Shown here: piece after piece, positions 1 through 11,512 of the stretch
Numbering within the stretch: the first letter of the stretch is position 1
Layout: each line of letters starts with the position of its first letter
Origin: Helichrysum umbraculigerum
Lineage: Eukaryota > Streptophyta > Magnoliopsida > Asterales > Asteraceae
Direction: 5' to 3'
DNA length: 64,000 nucleotides
Assembly: GCA_949592205.1 (NCBI GenBank)
Contig: CATIUR010000005.1
Location: 28,165,679 to 28,229,678, forward strand
Program-made: the position numbers and the translations under genes
The notes under the pieces: generated by a model
What the model saw: the letters and a program-made list of their open reading frames with translations, nothing else
What the model was told of the DNA's origin: nothing
Database searches by the model: none

Positions 1-767
1 AGGGGGTGGTTGCATTCCACCCTCCTTCTACTCTTCTACATCCGCCTGAGCTTGTGGTAACGCTCATATGGTTGTGCCCTTTCATGAGCCTCATAACAAG
101 CAACAAGGCCACAAGAAGTGCTCTCCAAGAACATAAAGACAAATTAAACGTGGTATCGGATACTTAGAGTAGGACATATATAGGGATCATTATATTGTTG
201 ACTCTGATTATGTGTTTAATACGTAGTTTACAAGAGGTCCAATTACACTTGTACACTTTCTAATTTTACAGGATCCCCTCATATTTTATGTTGACGTTTA
301 TTTTATTAAAAATCTGGATTTGTGAAACAGGGTTAATAATGTCAATGAAGATAACTGTAACATTACACGCAAACAAGTGATCGATATCTGGATGAGTATA
401 TCTATCTATCTATAGATGATGATATATATATACGGAGTAGTAGTAAAGTCTAATGCTAGAACGTACGATGCACACGATCTATTATTTAAGAGTACTCGTT
501 TGATGTACTTTATTAATTGGTGATCGGTGATTGATTATACATAAAGATGAATATGGAGTTGATTAAACTTCACGGTTTCTATATTAAAAAATATTGAATG
601 TTACGATTCATACAGTATTGAGTGTGGGCAAAGTAATGGCTTTGGATTGAAAAATGACAATAATCATTAAGAGTTAAATTTAGATTAAACGTGAAACAGA
701 AGGATGATGATGATGGCGCATGTTGCTAATTCAGAAGGCATGCCCCACGTACACATTCTGCAAACGC
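1..767. other. Intergenic DNA upstream of the fucosidase gene
   Basis: No gene seen. The first ~50 bases resemble the right end of a small hAT element (CTACATCCGCC, reverse complement GGCGGATGTAG), as in the hAT MITE at 19503-19672, but the left half lies outside the window. A short TCTA/TA-rich microsatellite lies at about 400-435. The stretch just before the fucosidase gene is presumably its promoter. Confidence 0.4.
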
Positions 768-839
768 CATATATATAATGTTACCATGTCATAATTACAT
801 AACTGCCCCTCTTGCCGCCTATATATCATCAACATTTTA
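766..839 (+). promoter_or_regulatory. Probable core promoter and 5' UTR of the fucosidase gene
   Basis: A TATA-like run (CATATATATAATG) lies about 70 bases before the first in-frame ATG (840) and about 105 bases before the second (879). Its position fits a TATA box followed by a short 5' UTR. This is inferred from position and composition only. Confidence 0.35.
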
Positions 840-3800
840 ATGAAGTTCAATTCTCAATTTGCTGTGTGTGTGTGTGAAATGGAAGAGGTTTTGGGTGTGG
901 CGAAACAAACAAATAAATCAGTTTTGAAGATTCGGTTTAAGGAGGAAGGTAAGCATTGGACGGACGGTGCTCCGATTGGTAACGGGCGTCTTGGTGGCAT
1001 GATTTGGGGTGGTGTTACATCTGAAACCATCAATCTTAATGGTACTATACATTCATCCGTTTTCATTAATATATGTTTTTATCTTCTTTCTTTTACTTTT
1101 AATTTAATATTAAATTAATATTAATATTTATATGGAGTATAATGGAGTGATTATTTATGTCATTAATTAAAGTATAGTAACAAATTGATAACTTGTTGTA
1201 ATTTGTAGGTTCCTCAATAGCTAATAATGAATCTACATGATGCTAACCTAAACGATGTTTGGAAAAAATGATAAACTTGCTTGTAAACCTTAACCCCTAA
1301 ACCTCAAACTCTAAACCCTAAACGCAACACTTTAACACATGTGTTAGTAAATGTGAAACCCACCAAAAAAGATGGAGAAAAAAAACTCTTCGAAAGTATG
1401 CCTCGAAGGACGGCAAATCGAAGAGGAGAAAACGCTGAATTTAATGGTGCAATTTTCATAATTTTTCGATTTGTCGTTTGTGAGATAATTGATGTTGGGG
1501 ATAAATGAGTTTTGTACATTTGGAACATTCTCTTTGTACACATGGCACAATATCATTGGTTCCCTCATTGTCACACAAATTTCTATTCTCATTTTAATCC
1601 CGCCCTAGATATGTATCATATAATTATAATTTAATTCATAACTATTTGCGTCATGTTACTATACTATTTTTTGAATACTACCTCTTGTTTATTTATGAAC
1701 ACTTTTGGTACTGATTGCAATATCTAGTAATCAATGTTTTTTATGATTATTGCAGACTGATTAGTCTTTGTATAATTATATGTGTAATTAATATGACTTA
1801 TGCTTGCTGCAGATGATACAGTGTGGACAGGAAGTCCGGGGAACTACACAAATCCAGATGTCCCAAAAGCGCTATCTGAAGTCCGAAAACTTGTGGATGA
1901 CGGAAAATATGCCGAAGCTACTACCTCTGCACTCAAGATATCTGGAGAATCCTCCAATGTACGCTTCCTGATTTATTTATTCGTGCAATGAATCAGAAAA
2001 TATACACTTATTGCACAAAAAACTAAATTTTACCATAATTTTTTATCACTTTTTTTATTTTTTGTAATATTGTTGAAGGCATACCAGCTTCTGGGTGATT
2101 TAAAGCTAGAATTCGACCACAATGCTGCTTTTGATGATAAAACATATCAGCGAGAGCTAGATTTAGATAGCGCCACAGTAAAAGTTGAGTACTCGATTGG
2201 TAAAGTGGAATTCAAAAGAGAACATTTTGCTTCATTCCCTGATCAAGTTATTGTATCCAAGATATCTGGAAACAAGTCAGGTTCTGTTTCTTTCACTGCA
2301 TTTCTTGATAGCAAGCTACCTCATCGTTCTTTTGTGAATAGTGAAAAACAGATTGTTATGGAAAAAGCTGGAGATGGAATTCAGTTTTCTGTTATTCTTG
2401 ATTTGCGAATTAGTGAAAATGTAGGGACGATAAGTGCTTTAGAAGATAAGAAAATTAAGGTGGAGAAGTGCGATTGGGCTGTCATACTTCTAGGTGCATC
2501 GTCTTCATTTCAAGGACCGTTTACTAAACCTTCAGATTCTAAGAAGAATCCTACGTCTGAGTGTTTTGATACATTGAAATCATTGAAGAGTTTTTCATAT
2601 GAACAACTTTATGCTCGTCACTTGAATGATTATCAGAAATTTTTTCACCGTGTCTCAATTGAGCTTTCAAATGGCTCAAAAACTGAAGAAAAGAATTTGG
2701 TTGCAACTTCAGAGAGGGTTAAATCTTTTAAAACAGATGAAGATCCCAAGTTGGTTGAGCTTTTATTTCAATATGGTCGTTATTTGCTTATTTCTTGTTC
2801 TAGACCTGGAACTCAGCCAGCAAATCTGCAGGGTATATGGAATGATAAAATCTCACCACCATGGGAGTAAGTTCTTCAAGAAGATTTTATTGTACTGCGA
2901 ATTGAGATTACTTAGGTGATCATTTTTTCTCCTTATACTTTGTAGGTGTGCACCTCACTTAAACATCAATCTTCAAATGAACTATTGGCCTTCGCTTTCC
3001 TGCAACCTCCAAGAGTGCCAAGAGCCTTTGTTTGACTACATTGCATCTTTATCGGTCAATGGAACTAAAACTGCAACAGTAAATTATGATGCAAAAGGGT
3101 GGGTTGTGCATCAAGTGTCCGATGTATGGGCAAAAACATCCCCTGACCGGGGTGAGGCTGTGTGGGCGTTATGGCCAATGGGTGGAGCCTGGCTTTGTAC
3201 CCATTTATGGGAACATTATACTTATACACTGAACAAAGTAAGACCCTTATACTGTTTTCCTTTCTAACATCATGCTTCCATTTATATGATGATTGCTAAA
3301 CTTGGTTGTAAAAAATAGGATTTTTTAGCAATGAAAGCATATCCATTGCTAGAAGGATGTGTTTTGTTCCTTTTAGATTGGTTGATTGAAGGCCAAGAAG
3401 GGTATCTTCAAACTAATCCATCAACTTCTCCTGAACATATGTTCACCGCTCCTGATGGTAAACCTGCTAGTGTCACTTATTCAGCAACCATGGATATATC
3501 AATAATTAAAGAAGTTTTTTCTTCCATTATTTCTGCTGCTGAGGTAACAATTAATAGTCCCCTTCTTTATATCATATTTGGAACGATTGATACAGGTTGT
3601 TTCTCCAGTAAGACTAATAATGACGCGGGGATACAGATTTTGGGAAAGGGTGAAGATGATCTGATCAAAAAAGTTGTTCAAGCCCTACCGAGACTTTATC
3701 CAACAAAAATAGCCAAGGATGGTTCCATTATGGAATGGGTATGTATGTTATGATCAAGAAAGTTTTTGTAATCATAGTTAAGCATTAATTATTGATCACA

Positions 3801-4697
3801 TCCAAAACATCTTATACTAATTAATTTATCCCTCTTGTTACCTCTTATCGATGACAGGCACAAGATTTTGAGGATCCGGAAGTTCATCACAGGCATATCT
3901 CGCACCTATTTGGGCTATTCCCCGGGCACACCATAACACTCGAGAAAACTCCAGAACTCTGCAAAGCTGCAGAAAACACTCTCAATAAAAGAGGTTGCAT
4001 AATACATTTCAAAGCTTAAATTTGGATGCATAACTATATACACAATAGTAGTTTTAGATCGAGTACTATAATGTTCTTGCTTTAACAGGAGAGGAGGGTC
4101 CGGGATGGTCGACTACATGGAAAGCCGCCTCGTGGGCCAGGCTGCACAACAGCGAGCATGCTTATCGAATGGTGAAACACTTGTTTGACTTAGTTGACCC
4201 TGAAAATGAAAGTAAGTATGAAGGTGGACTTTATAGTAATCTGTTTACAGCACACCCTCCTTTTCAGATAGATGCCAACTTCGGGTAATAGCCATTTTAC
4301 ACATACAAAGTATATCAATTTTTACAAAATATATATGTTTAATACTATATGCTCTTTGATGTCCAGATTCAGTGCAGCATTAGCTGAGATGCTGATACAA
4401 AGCACCATACATGACTATTATTTGCTTCCTGCACTTCCACGAGACAAATGGGGAAGTGGTTTGGTGAAAGGACTGAAAGCACATGGGAATGTGACGGTCA
4501 GTATCTCGTGGAGTGATGGGGATCTCAACAAGTTCAGTCTGTGGTCAGATAGCAGGAAGAATCAAAGGTTTACAAAAACAATACACTACAAAGAAATGAG
4601 TGTGGTTGTAACAATGACAACAGGGAAAGTATATACATTTGATAAGCAGCTAAGAATCATAAAGACGTCTTCTTTGATGGATCTATCAAGCATTTAG
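840..4697 (+). CDS. FUC95A: Alpha-L-fucosidase 2 (GH95), nine exons, intact
   Basis: Glycoside hydrolase family 95; the Arabidopsis relative AXY8/FUC95A removes alpha-1,2-fucose from xyloglucan in the cell wall. Exons by GT..AG joining: 840-1041, 1813-1958, 2079-2866, 2946-3237, 3319-3543, 3637-3738, 3858-3993, 4089-4284, 4367-4697. The frame is open throughout: 805 aa from ATG 840 or 792 aa from ATG 879. ATG 879 (MEEVLG) is the more protein-like start because the extra N-terminus is low-complexity (CVCVCE). Numbered from 879, the family's catalytic neighbourhoods are present: HLNINLQMNYW (N372, N374), NPSTSPEH (E502) and QIDANFG (D679), matching the N/N/E/D set known from bifidobacterial AfcA. 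KTSPDRGEAVWALWPMGGAW is also typical. I see no convincing signal peptide from either start, which is odd for a wall enzyme. Intron 1 contains one arm of a telomere-motif foldback element. Conservation suggests a working gene. Confidence 0.92.
1270..1612 (+). mobile_element. Single arm of a telomere-motif foldback element inside fucosidase intron 1
   Basis: Begins with degenerate CCCTAAA units (AACCCCTAAACC, CTAAACCCTAAACG), then AACACATGTGTTAG, and continues base for base, with few differences, along the right arm of the foldback element near 33100-33430. It ends at CTCATTTTAATCCCGCCC. Only one arm is present, so it is either a half-element or a copy whose partner arm was deleted. It lies wholly in the intron and leaves both splice sites intact. 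Confidence 0.7.
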
Positions 4698-5449
4698 CTT
4701 AGTGGCTTATTGTCGGGTTTAAGCAGTACAGTAATGAATTTGGAGTCATCATCGTCGAAACCTTCTCTTTATAGGATGGAAACTAAATAAAAAAAATAAG
4801 GATTGTTATTTTATAATAATGTTTATCTTGGTTTGTCTTTTTTAATGTGTGTATTTCACAATAGTTGAATCCTTTCACTCAATGATAGCTAAATTACTTG
4901 ATCTTTGTTGGTTCTTCTCATGATATTTAACTAATTGTGCTGAGTGTGTTCTTATAATGTTACTTTTTCCTGACTATTTCCTTGTTCATTGTTCTTTAAA
5001 GATTTTTTTCAATCGCATGATAGAAAGAGACACTATGGATCATAATTTTAGCCAAGAAGGTGGGTTGTTGGCTAGTCATATATATCTTGCTTTCAGGTAA
5101 ACTTGACCTGAAAATAGTCTTGGCCTTGAATGTGAAGGACTCGGTAATCATAAGTGTTGGAATCTCAAAGCTGATGGATACCGGGTTTCCATCATCGTCC
5201 GTTTGGCAAATATGAGAACAAATACGAAGTTAATTAGATAAAAAACTAAATGTATCAGCTTATCAATTGTGTAAAATTGTTGTCGATTCTAACCTGATTC
5301 GTTAACTATTTTGACCATTACATTATATACCTAAATGAAACAAAATTTATTTGAGCAACACAAAGCAATCCGGTGAAGGTTTACGTACCTTGATTGTTGG
5401 ATGCACACCAATTTTGTGTCAACTTGTGGGCAGGATATATATACTAAAA
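4698..5449. other. 3' flank of the fucosidase gene
   Basis: AAATAAAAAAAATAAGG about 85 bases after the stop could serve as a polyadenylation signal. The rest is AT-rich with no gene or repeat structure that I can recognise. Confidence 0.4.
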
Positions 5450-5485
5450 CTAGGGTTAAACCCCGTGCGATGCACACCAATGCAT
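5450..5485 (-). mobile_element. Helitron 3' terminus (minus strand)
   Basis: Read on the minus strand this ends ...GTGTGCATCGCACGGGG, then GTTTAACCCTAG followed by T. That is a short GTGC-ATC-GCAC hairpin a few bases before a terminal CTAG, the standard Helitron 3' end. It closely matches the 3' end of the Helitron ending at 36942. I could not find the matching 5' TC end to the right, so the element's length is unknown. Confidence 0.55.
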
Positions 5486-6022
5486 GATACTATATTTAAT
5501 TATTTATTGCCGTATATACGAATAAAGGATAACATTTAATCAATATACTTTAACATCACATTATATGTGTTACTGATCAAGAGTTATTTTCTTATAAATT
5601 TTTTGAAGTTGGAACAAATATATTCATGAGAAACAACCTTCCATTGACCATACTAATTAAGTAATTGACAATTATCCAACACCCAGTTTGAACATATGAT
5701 CATATAGATCAGGAAATGATTCACAGCCCATTAAATGCAGTGAAGGAATAAATAGCTACCTAGTGAGTTCCATGGTATGTTCTAAAAAAGGTCATATATT
5801 AAAATCCCAATGCAATATATTTCTTGTTAATTGACAGGGTGCTTTTGATAAGACCAATCACTGCATCAAATACACATGGAGACTAAAGTTATACTATTTG
5901 GCTCAATTAAATATTCAAATAATTTCTAGTGTTGAGGGGTAAAATACAAAACGGATCATCGCTATAATCCAAGACCACCTAAAACCAAATCCTTGATAAC
6001 ATCATATCATTTTCGTAGTTAT

Positions 6023-8434
6023 CAGGAGCGGCTCAAGGTTCAATGAGGCGTAAAGCGAACTTAAAATATGAGGCCTTATCGATTTTGTATAATTACTATT
6101 TTGTATACAAATTCGACAAAAATTGTTCGATATAGTACGCATAATCTATTTTCTAAATTTTTAATAAAGCAAATGTTAACCATTCCGTTGTAATATAGTA
6201 TGCCAACTTTAATGGGTTTAAGTCAGGGATCGCCAACGAACTTTCCATTTTGTCCCGAGATCACCAATCAACCGGTTTTATTACCGTGATCACCATCGAA
6301 CTTTCAAATTTCGTTCCGAGATCACCAACCATCGAACTTTCAAGAATCACCATCTGACGTGGCATTGCCACGTAGGTATTTTAATGACGTGGCATTGCCA
6401 TGTAGGTATTTTTAATGACGTGGCAATGCCACGTCAGATGGTGATTCTGGTTGTCACAAAAAAGTACATGGTTGATGATCTCGGAACGAAATTTAAAAGT
6501 TCGATGGTAATCTCGGGACAAAATGGAAAGTTCATTGGCGATCGCTGACTTAAACCCTTTTATAATCAAAAGGAACTCAATCTCAATTGATCATAAAATC
6601 ACGTTAGGTAATCACTAATAATCAAACAATAATCAAGGATCATCAAATAAAATACACCTGATGTTGACTTTTTTAAAAATCGCTTCGGCTCCCGTCACGA
6701 GTGGGTAGAAGAAGCAAGAAGAATCGGAGGTTTTTGTTAGTTCATTCATTTTTTTCGGTTTCTCGGTTCGAATACGTTATTCCTTTTCATTTGATTATGA
6801 TTTCGATTTCATTTTCGGGTCTGAGTTTCTGTAACGTTATGATTGGCTAAATTATTTATGTATTTACTTAGATGATGATATGTAGATGATGGTTTGATTA
6901 TTGATTTGTGAAAGATATTGGATTTTATGAATGTTTATGTGTTTATTTAATGATCCTTGAAAAGGAATAACGTATTCGAACCGAGAAACTGAAAAAATGA
7001 ATGAACTAACAAAAACCTCCAATTCTTCTTGCTTCTTCTACCCACTCGTGATAGGAGCCGAAGCGATTTTTAAAAAAGTCAAAATCGGGTGTATTCTATT
7101 TAATGATCCTTGATTATTGTTTGATTATTAGTGATTACTTAACGTGATTTTATGATCAATTGAGATTGAGTTCCTTTTAATTATAAAAGGGTTTAAGTCC
7201 GTGATCGCCAATGAACTTTCCATTTTGTCCCGAGATCACCATCGAACTTTCAAATTTTGTTCCGAGATCACCAACCATGTACTTTTTTGTGACAACCAGA
7301 ATCACCATTTGACGTGGCATTGCCACGTCATTAAAAATACCTACGTGGCAATGCCACGTCATTAAAAAAATACCTACGTGGCAATGCCACGTCAGATGGT
7401 GATTCTTGAAAGTTCGATGGTTGGTGATCTCGGAACGAAATTGAAAGTTCGATGGTGATCACGGTAATAAAACCGGTTGATTGGTGATCTCGGGACAAAA
7501 TGAAAAGTTCGTTGGCGATCGCTGACTTAAACCCCAACTTTAATAGTTTGCTACTTATTGCGTTTTGATAGAAAAAATTCTTAAAATCAACCAAAACAAT
7601 TGTATTTCAAGATGATCATCTTCAATTTTTTACTTATAATACTATGTTTAAAAGATTGAAATGAGATCAAGCTATTGACCAATAATAAACTTGGAGATCT
7701 ACATTTTATTGGTCTTAGTTTATAACTTTATATGAAGGTATTATCGAAGTTTTTTTAGCTAGAAATATAAAATATAATAATATCTCACATATTTTGTCCT
7801 ATAACATACTAACACCTTACTAATTTTAATTTATATTGATTTCATGTATGTCATGTTTACTTCTAAAAAGAATTACGTGATATAATTAATGCCCAATTTT
7901 ATGTGAAATTTGAAGACCACATATACTTATTAGATCAATGTATTAGTTATGTCTCACTATGCAATTCAAAATAATTCATCCATTATGTTTGAAATAATTA
8001 ATTAAGCTGGTTATTAGAGTAATAATACGATAAATGATAACGCGAGAAAAAAATGCGTAGGAAATTCAATCATGAAAGCATAATGACGCGGAGAAAATTA
8101 AAAAGACGATATCGAATGAAAAAACTAAGATCGAAACTAAAAACAAAGAGAAATAGAACTATGAAACCTTTTTATCAAAATCACTTGGAACTAAGTGATA
8201 AACAATGATCTAATCATTTTCCCCCCACATAAAATCATCATATTATCTTATGACTTAAACTATTTGATGCCTTATAATGTTGTTTTGTCACATAAAGTGA
8301 CAGAATATCTTTGAGGTCTTATATGTTCAAAAATTGTTAAAGATTAATGTCGATATCCTATAATTAATACACAATATAAAAAATTGGGGGCCTAAAGCGG
8401 TAGCTTCACTGGCTTTACCCTTGAGCCACCCCTG
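6023..8434. mobile_element. Non-autonomous hAT element containing a second palindromic element
   Basis: Flanked by a perfect 8-bp TSD GTAGTTAT (6015-6022 and 8435-8442). Terminal inverted repeats: CAGGAGCGGCTCAAGG on the left; the right end read inward is CAGGGGTGGCTCAAGGG, with AAAGC-rich subterminal matches. An 8-bp TSD with CAGGRGYGG ends is diagnostic of hAT. No transposase frame is visible. About 1.3 kb of the length is the nested palindrome at 6214-7534. Confidence 0.85.
6214..7534. mobile_element. Long palindromic (foldback, MULE-like) element with composite arms
   Basis: Ends GGGTTTAAGTCAG / CTGACTTAAACCC, flanked by a 10-bp direct repeat CAACTTTAAT (6204-6213 and 7535-7544), close to the 9-bp TSD of Mutator-like elements. 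The two ~580-base arms are inverted copies around a ~155-base unpaired centre. Each arm begins with a complete short palindromic unit (6214-6557 and 7189-7534) that carries the same ends and several copies of the self-complementary GACGTGGCAWTGCCACGTC. The inner parts of the arms (to about 6795, and from about 6955) are also inverted repeats. It can be read either as a very long TIR or as two small MITEs bracketing a passenger. Confidence 0.8.
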
Positions 8435-8710
8435 GTAGTTATCTATCGGTCTCATCAACTATATCTATCTACCTAGTCCCGATGTTACTAAAGTAAGAAA
8501 ACTTTTTTCAAGAAGTGTAATCGAATTCATTTGCCATTATGAAAGCATTTACCTGTCAGTCATAATAAATCAAATCAAAATTAACACGAACAACAAATCA
8601 CTAACTACATATTAAAGAGTTAGGGTTGTATCAATTAGTTTCAATTTGGTTGGTATCTTGCAACCTCACAAATGTATCAGTTGGATCTTCGATCCTTTTA
8701 TCAATGCATT

Positions 8711-8721
8711 TTCATTTTTCG

Positions 8722-8754
<33 letters not shown>
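8711..8754 (+). repeat. Poly(A) tract
   Basis: A run of roughly 44 A after TTTTCG. The flanking DNA does not look like a retrogene, so I call it only a homopolymer. Confidence 0.8.
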
Positions 8755-8755
<1 letters not shown>

Positions 8756-8854
8756 ATATTAAAGAACTAAAACTGACAATAAATATCTATTCGGAAACTT
8801 CACAATCTAACATGGCTACCATCCCATATAATTGTTCATCAATAGGGGTAAAGT

Positions 8855-9091
8855 TAAAAATGGGTATCACTAGAGCCGCTCCATATTTCAATGGAGCACG
8901 ACCGAACCCCCCACAAGGTCCAACATCGCCCAACGTCCGAGCCGAAACTCGCACCGACTAAGCCTTAACGTTGTGGACCATACGCTTCATTGGTGGTAGA
9001 TACCTTTATGATAATACTCATGGCATGATTCGAACCCATGACCTCTAGGAAGTCATCGGCTACCCTTACCACTAGGCTATTTAATCACTGG
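8855..9091 (-). mobile_element. tRNA-derived SINE, full length, with target-site duplication
   Basis: Flanked by a perfect 16-bp duplication TCAATAGGGGTAAAGT (8839-8854 and 9092-9107). On the minus strand it carries a Pol III A-box-like TAGCCTAGTGG near its 5' end and a B box GGTTCGAATC about 45 bases on, with tRNA-like sequence between. Towards the 3' end is a self-complementary GCTCCATTGAAATATGGAGC. A truncated relative lies at 41818-41876. The length of 237 bp is normal for plant SINEs. It depends on LINE reverse transcriptase for movement. Confidence 0.88.
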
Positions 9092-9107
9092 TCAATAGGG
9101 GTAAAGT

Positions 9108-10870
9108 ATAATCAATTAAAGATCTCATATGGATGTTTTATCAAACACGTAGTTTCCATGGTAAACAACTGACTTGCTCAAGTTTTAATTACATGCAAAT
9201 AAGTTAGCTGAGACCTCATAAAAGAGATTTCTTACATTCAACCCGAATAAACCTGGAAAAGATGTAATCAACAAAACACATAAAAAGTGTACAAAGATTT
9301 TGATGGTCAACAACCTTTGTTTAATGAACCCAATTAATAAATATCAGTAATCACTCTAAAAACAAAATTATCACATGCTATACAGGTGATAATTATTGGT
9401 CATAAAATAAGAGCCACATCAACAGTACGTCTTTATTTTAAGCTATAATCAAAGAGTTATTAAATGAATTACTCGTAACCGATGTATACCAATAGTTAGG
9501 GGAAAATAATTGAAGGTGAATTAATTGTATAAGGTTTTAATATGGACGTTTTCTAATAGATAAATCATTGTAACAGTGACACGTCAGATTTCATTCAAGT
9601 TGATAGTATAAGAGGTTTCCACACTATATGGGGGGTTAGCCGATTAGAATATAGGTAAGATAGCAAATGTAGATATAATCCATCTGAGAAATCCATATGA
9701 GCTCTCTGACTCATATCATCAAGCACTTTTAAATTGTGAAAAAAAAAAAAAAAAATTACATTTCAGTCTTTAATTGATTGAAATATGTCGATACAACACT
9801 ACAAGGTACAAGTTGGTATAATGGATATTTACTATGAAAGTACAATACCCTTTACTCTTAACATGTTTTATACATGCATAATCATATTATTGCAAACACT
9901 TAACCCCACCATATATATATCTAGACCCAGACACTTGTCTCATACCATAATTACTGATACAGGGTCATCTATGCACTGTATGGAAAATGTATGAAGAGTC
10001 GGATCAGAATATGCAGTATAGCAATTATCATAACCCCACCATGGTCCATAGCATGATACTCGAGATCTAGAGGAGCTACAACTAATACTCGTGGACTCAT
10101 AGTGGGTTCCATCTTTTATTTTGTTTGCTACACAATAGATATCAACTGACTGAGAGTTCATAAACAAAGCTCATCTTAAAGTATCTGGTTGACTCAACCA
10201 CAAAGACTTGGCTAAAGAGAAACGAGATAGGTGTTTGTGAATCGTTGATGAAAGCGATCAAGGTATACTGACGTTGATAAAGTAACAGCAGAACTTAACT
10301 ATAACTGTAAATGTCAACAAATATTTTTAATGTTTATGAAAATTTGTTACTATTAATCATTGTTCTTTACTATTCAACAAGGCCGTATGTAGCAGGTGCA
10401 AATATGAGAACAAAACAAATTAATGGCAGACAGAGTAAATATATTTCAGGATTCCTGACATGACTTAAATTGGAAATGTTCGATGATTGTCAAATATATA
10501 CATTTTAAGCAAGTCTTGAAGAGAACCATACAATGTTGGAAATGTACACGGAAGGACAAATTGAAGTCAATAAATCACGAGTAACTGGGATATGATAGAA
10601 GGTTGGCACACATTGTTGATTACAAGAACTTTGTCGTGGCATCTTTGTTGACATGTACAACAAACCAACTCATTTTGTCGAAATTCATATGTGGCTCTTG
10701 TTGTCATCCGCACAAAAAGAGCCAGTTTTTTTTATCATTGTCACAAGATTTGACATGATACAATTGCCATAGCTTATGAGCATCAAGTTAGGATGTCGAC
10801 ACCAAGTTATCACAGCGTAATAGTACATAACCATCATGTTATGGGGACACTTCACACAGAAGATGTTTAT
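9108..10870. other. AT-rich intergenic DNA upstream of the zinc-finger gene
   Basis: No supportable gene. The only frame with a near-protein composition is minus-strand 9940-10167 (75 codons, several Cys and Ser), which I cannot assign to any family. A short A tract lies near 9740-9755. The right end is presumably the promoter of the zinc-finger gene. Confidence 0.35.
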
Positions 10871-10877
10871 AATACAT

Positions 10878-10944
<67 letters not shown>
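10878..10944 (+). repeat. Compound (GT)n(GA)n microsatellite in the zinc-finger gene's 5' region
   Basis: About ten GT units run directly into about twenty GA units, ending ~113 bases before the zinc-finger start codon, so it probably lies in the 5' UTR or core promoter. GA-rich tracts of this type are common near plant transcription starts and can bind BPC/GAGA-type factors; that role here is inference. Confidence 0.85.
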
Positions 10945-10947
<3 letters not shown>

Positions 10948-11056
10948 TCTCATGTATTTATTTCCTCAATGATCTAAAGCCTACTCTAAACTTACCTTCT
11001 CTCACAATAAGAGCATATTCCCACCTTCTATACTGTAGCAATTATCGGCAATATTA

Positions 11057-11512
11057 ATGAATACCAGATATGGAGAAGATCGAGAAAAAGGGTGGTTGAA
11101 TCTTAGCCTGGGGCAGAATCTAAAACACCCATGCTCACAACCGAAACCAATCTCTGTGAAGGTATGCCACTTTTGCAAGAGAAAGTTCTATAGTTCACAG
11201 GCACTGGGGGGTCACCAAAATGCACACAAGAAGGAGAGAGATGCAGTTAGAAAATATCATTCACTCATCATGCCAACTGGGTTGAAAATTGGTCAAACAC
11301 TTGATGTGCAGACCCACTCGCTTCAACAGGAACCAACCATAGATACAAAGACGGTAGCCAAATTTGCCGAATCCAGTGCTGGGTATGCAGCCACTTGGGT
11401 GCAAAGCGAAATCGAGAAGGGGTTGATGTGGCCTGGAAGTTTATATTTGGATCCACCACTGGATTACCAGTCATCAGGTCCACTTACACTTGACTTGAAC
11501 CTCAAGCTGTAA
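11057..11512 (+). CDS. Single C2H2 zinc-finger transcriptional repressor with EAR motif
   Basis: An intronless 151-aa frame. One C2H2 finger at about residues 37-57 (CHFC ... SQALGGHQNAH) contains the plant-specific QALGGH signature, with C-x2-C and H-x3-H spacing. The C-terminus LTLDLNLKL is an EAR repression motif (LxLxL) that recruits TOPLESS-type co-repressors. A second LxLxL-like stretch, WLNLSLGQN, lies near the N-terminus. This layout is that of the small Arabidopsis ZFP/KNUCKLES-type C1-1i proteins, nuclear repressors acting in development; I cannot say which member. The first ATG of the frame is used and the protein is complete. It lies between the fucosidase and TIP41-like genes, so it is either an insertion into, or a lineage-specific part of, that gene order. 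Confidence 0.88.
   Translation: MNTRYGEDREKGWLNLSLGQNLKHPCSQPKPISVKVCHFCKRKFYSSQALGGHQNAHKKERDAVRKYHSLIMPTGLKIGQTLDVQTHSLQQEPTIDTKTVAKFAESSAGYAATWVQSEIEKGLMWPGSLYLDPPLDYQSSGPLTLDLNLKL

Noticed and set aside
854..1066. Minus-strand frame opposite fucosidase exon 1
   Set aside because: Shadow of the real exon, which encodes conserved GH95 sequence on the plus strand.
8711..8754. Poly(A) as the tail of a processed retrogene
   Set aside because: Upstream DNA has no coding similarity and no flanking duplication around the tract; the nearby SINE has its own separate TSD.
9940..10167. 75-codon minus-strand frame with several Cys and Ser
   Set aside because: No recognisable motif, no splice context and no homologue that I can name. 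Left as a possible fragment only.
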